Part shown: positions 62,171 to 64,000 of the stretch, one piece after another
How the letters are laid out: each line of letters begins with the position of its first letter
Position numbering within the stretch: the first letter of the stretch is position 1
Assembly: GCA_015065965.1 (NCBI GenBank)
Contig: SVPH01000006.1
Span: forward strand, 1 to 64,000
Length of the DNA: 64,000 nt
Origin: Oscillospiraceae bacterium
GTDB lineage: Bacteria; Bacillota; Clostridia; Oscillospirales; Acutalibacteraceae
Reading direction: 5' to 3'
Translations under genes and position numbers: made by a program
Notes under the pieces: generated by a model
Seen by the model: the letters and a program-made list of their open reading frames with translations, nothing else
Database searches by the model: none
Told to the model about the DNA's origin: nothing

Positions 62171-62941
62171 TTAATCTCTGAGGAAACCTGTCAGAGGGTC
62201 GGAAGCTGATGCTCCTCGTGTTAATACTCTGCCAAGTCCCGCAAGGTAAGCCTTTCGTCCTGCTTCAATTGCGTTCTTGAATGCAGAAGCCATCATAGGC
62301 AGGTCACCTGCAGTTGCGAGGGCGGTGTTTGCCATAATTGCCGCCGCGCCAATTTCCATTGCTTCGCATGCTTGTGAAGGTCTGCCGATGCCTGCGTCTA
62401 CAATGATTGGTAAATCGATTTCATCAATGAGAATCTGTATAAATTCTTTTGTTGCAAGACCTTTGTTTGAACCGATAGGTGAAGCGAGCGGCATTACTGA
62501 AGCGGCACCAGCATTCACAAGGTCACGGGCAATGTTAAGGTCGGGATACATATACGGCATAACAACAAAGCCTTCATTTGCAAGAATATCCGTTGCTTTG
62601 ATTGTTTCCTGATTATCGGGAAGCAGATATTTGGAATCACGCATAATCTCAATTTTTACAAAATTACCGCAACCGAGTTCTCTTGCAAGACGGGCAATAC
62701 GCACAGCTTCTTCCGCATTTCTTGCACCGCTTGTATTGGGGAGCAGAGTAATTCCCTCGGGAATGTAATCGAGAATGCTTTCCTGTTCTTTTGTATTCGC
62801 ACGGCGTACTGCAAGAGTAATAATTTCTGCACCTGCATCCTTAACAGCCGCTTCAATGAGTTTCATTGAGTATTTACCCGAGCCGAGAATAAAACGTGAG
62901 TTGAATTCGTGTCCGCCGATTATGAGTTTATCATTGTTCAT
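62171..62941 (-). CDS. thiG: Thiazole synthase ThiG
   Basis: 256 aa. [14 protein letters not shown] is the N-terminal signature, TLAVRRAN contains the catalytic Lys-region strand, and [22 protein letters not shown] is the phosphate-binding block. TIM barrel that assembles the thiazole ring from ThiS-thiocarboxylate, DXP and dehydroglycine. Confidence 0.96.
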   Translation of the reverse strand: MNNDKLIIGGHEFNSRFILGSGKYSMKLIEAAVKDAGAEIITLAVRRANTKEQESILDYIPEGITLLPNTSGARNAEEAVRIARLARELGCGNFVKIEIMRDSKYLLPDNQETIKATDILANEGFVVMPYMYPDLNIARDLVNAGAASVMPLASPIGSNKGLATKEFIQILIDEIDLPIIVDAGIGRPSQACEAMEIGAAAIMANTALATAGDLPMMASAFKNAIEAGRKAYLAGLGRVLTRGASASDPLTGFLRD

Positions 62942-62958
62942 AGTTTTTCCTTCTTTCT

Positions 62959-63612
62959 TTAAGTTTCAAATTGTTCAGTCAGAATTCGGAGTACGGTATG
63001 TGCCTGATGCGCAGCACAGAGCATCACACGGGAGGCAACAAGACTTCCTGCTTCTGACACATCACTTGCTCCGTCACCGCAGATATAAAAATGCTTTGAT
63101 ATTCTTCGTGTCTGAATGGTATTGGCACTGCCGAATCCAGCCATGCCCGATGCGGCGACCAGATACTTTTCAGGCATTCTTTCAAGCACAAGATTCACAA
63201 GCATTGCTTTGCACTCTGCATCGTCAAATGCTTCGCAGATAATATCTGCTTTTTCAAGAAACTCTGCGGCATTATTTTCAGAAATACGAACCTTATGAGT
63301 TTCGATTGCCACATACGGAGCAATTTCCAAAAGGTTTTCCTTCAAAGCCTGCGTTTTGCTCATACCAATCTGATTGGCTTTATATTGCTGTCGGTGTAGG
63401 TTTGTGATGTCAACACTGTCGAAATCAATAAGAATCAGTTTGCCGATACCTGCACGGGCAAGAGCAAAAGCTATATTAGAGCCAAGACCGCCGAGTCCGC
63501 ATATTGCTACGGTTGCGAATTCAAAATTCTTCTGTATCTTTTCACCGTGTCTTTCCGATAAGGCGGCATACCATTCTTCTTTTGTCGGTATCAGCTTAAC
63601 CACCTCCCACAA
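62959..63612 (-). CDS. thiF: ThiS adenylyltransferase ThiF
   Basis: About 217 aa. E1-like Rossmann motif [17 protein letters not shown], then [15 protein letters not shown], and [13 protein letters not shown]. It adenylates the C-terminal Gly of ThiS. The start is unclear: TTG 63612 overlaps thiS by 17 bases; no ideal ATG is seen, so translational coupling is likely. This type lacks the CxxC rhodanese end of E. coli-type ThiF partner ThiI. Confidence 0.92.
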   Translation of the reverse strand: MWEVVKLIPTKEEWYAALSERHGEKIQKNFEFATVAICGLGGLGSNIAFALARAGIGKLILIDFDSVDITNLHRQQYKANQIGMSKTQALKENLLEIAPYVAIETHKVRISENNAAEFLEKADIICEAFDDAECKAMLVNLVLERMPEKYLVAASGMAGFGSANTIQTRRISKHFYICGDGASDVSEAGSLVASRVMLCAAHQAHTVLRILTEQFET

Positions 63613-63790
63613 AGCTCACAACTTCAATAATGTCACCGTCCTGCAGTAAAGTTTCACCGTATTGAGATTTAAAAACAATGTCACCGTTACGCTCAACTGC
63701 GATTCTTTTCGGGTCGAAATTTGTTGTTGTAAGAAATTCTGAAATTGTTTTTCCTGCAACATTCAGTTCTTTGCCGTTGATTTTTACCAT
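63596..63790 (-). CDS. thiS: Sulfur carrier protein ThiS
   Basis: 64 aa with ubiquitin-like fold. MVKINGKELNVAGKTISEFL start and the required C-terminal Gly-Gly in [19 protein letters not shown] is strong and lies just after the riboswitch terminator. First gene of the operon. Confidence 0.94.
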   Translation of the reverse strand: MVKINGKELNVAGKTISEFLTTTNFDPKRIAVERNGDIVFKSQYGETLLQDGDIIEVVSFVGGG

Positions 63791-63806
63791 AAAAACACCT
63801 CCTGAA

Positions 63807-63848
63807 AAAACAAAAAACGGTAAGCTGCCGATTTGGTAACTTACCGTT
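63807..63848 (-). terminator. Riboswitch terminator before thiS
   Basis: On the minus strand AACGGTAAG, 15 bases, CTTACCGTT, then TTTTGTTTTTT. It ends about ten bases before the thiS Shine-Dalgarno, as expected for a transcription-terminating expression platform. Confidence 0.85.
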
Positions 63849-63879
63849 GAGAAGATGTGTTAAAAAAATAAAGAGTGAC

Positions 63880-63905
63880 GAAAAATCTGAAACAGCTTCA
63901 GATTG
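63880..63905 (-). terminator. Second hairpin in the riboswitch expression platform
   Basis: On the minus strand AATCTGAA-GCTG-TTTCAGATT followed by TTT. It lies between aptamer and the main terminator; it could be a first terminator or part of an antiterminator switch. Confidence 0.6.
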
Positions 63906-63934
63906 ATTCCGCCACGTCGAAACACTTTTATATC

Positions 63935-64000
63935 CAGGCATCCCTACGTTGGCATTATCCAAATCAGGTTATCGGTCGAAGGTTTTACCTTCCTCTCAGC
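63935..64000 (-). promoter_or_regulatory. TPP riboswitch (THI element), 5' end cut by window
   Basis: On the minus strand the aptamer core reads CTGAGAGGAAGG, then GATAACCTGATTTGGATAATGCC and AACGTAGGGATGCC (quoted in parts), all hallmark TPP-aptamer segments. The P1 5' strand is beyond the window. It regulates the thi operon by premature termination when TPP is high. Confidence 0.95.

Noticed and set aside
63693-63962. Minus-strand ORF of 89 aa before thiS
   Set aside because: It covers the riboswitch and terminators and overlaps thiS in another frame.

Overview
The window looks like the chromosome of a low-to-mid GC Firmicute of the class Clostridia, probably a gut Oscillospiraceae/Ruminococcaceae-type bacterium. 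The grounds are AGGAGG-type ribosome binding sites, TTGACA/TATAAT promoters, a TPP-riboswitch-led thiSFGHE operon, a DAK-domain gene next to recG, and a Thr/Lys-rich PP2C phosphatase. This is inference from gene content; no 16S rRNA or other decisive marker is present.

Region 1 (1-33.1 kb) is most of a siphovirus-like prophage lying left to right. The left end (integrase, repressor) is outside the window. It opens with a 15-bp tandem repeat array and small early genes. A recombination/replication block follows: P-loop ATPase, SSB-like acidic-tail protein, ERCC4-type nuclease, winged-helix protein, DnaB helicase, and a chimeric protein carrying a second DnaB C-terminus without a Walker A. Next come a DNA adenine methyltransferase and a radical-SAM protein. 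After a small ArpU/RinA-like protein and a terminator, the late operon runs through a fused small/large terminase, portal, minor capsid protein with a probable toxin tail plus a candidate immunity gene, scaffold, capsid, connectors, tail tube, chaperones, tape measure, tail tip, and a large tail spike (beta-helix plus SGNH esterase). Lysis genes include a holin-like/CHAP/SH3 fusion. An AT-rich accessory pair (Panacea/SocA-like protein plus membrane protein) sits at the right edge. The prophage abuts the 3' end of an initiator tRNA-fMet gene, the likely attachment site.

Region 2 (33.2-55.7 kb) is ordinary chromosome: a GPH-type sugar symporter with a glycoside-hydrolase-like protein, an acyl-CoA synthetase-like ligase, a metallo-beta-lactamase-fold protein, a MATE exporter, a DapA-family aldolase, a PP2C phosphatase, BioY with an alpha/beta hydrolase and a GlcNAc-kinase-like ATPase, a Usp/KdpD-like protein, RecG, a short DAK-domain protein, a peptide-type ABC binding lipoprotein, TcdA, YchF, and a class B penicillin-binding protein.

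Region 3 (55.8-58.8 kb) holds two tRNA-Leu genes and, directly after them, a compact three-gene operon (XRE regulator, membrane-anchored Mrr-like nuclease, AbiU2/HEPN-like protein) that resembles a small defence or toxin-antitoxin unit. Two small hypothetical genes follow.

Region 4 (58.8-64 kb), minus strand, is a thiamine operon: TPP riboswitch, thiS, thiF, thiG, thiH, thiE, and a HAD phosphatase-ThiD fusion. thiC is not in the window.
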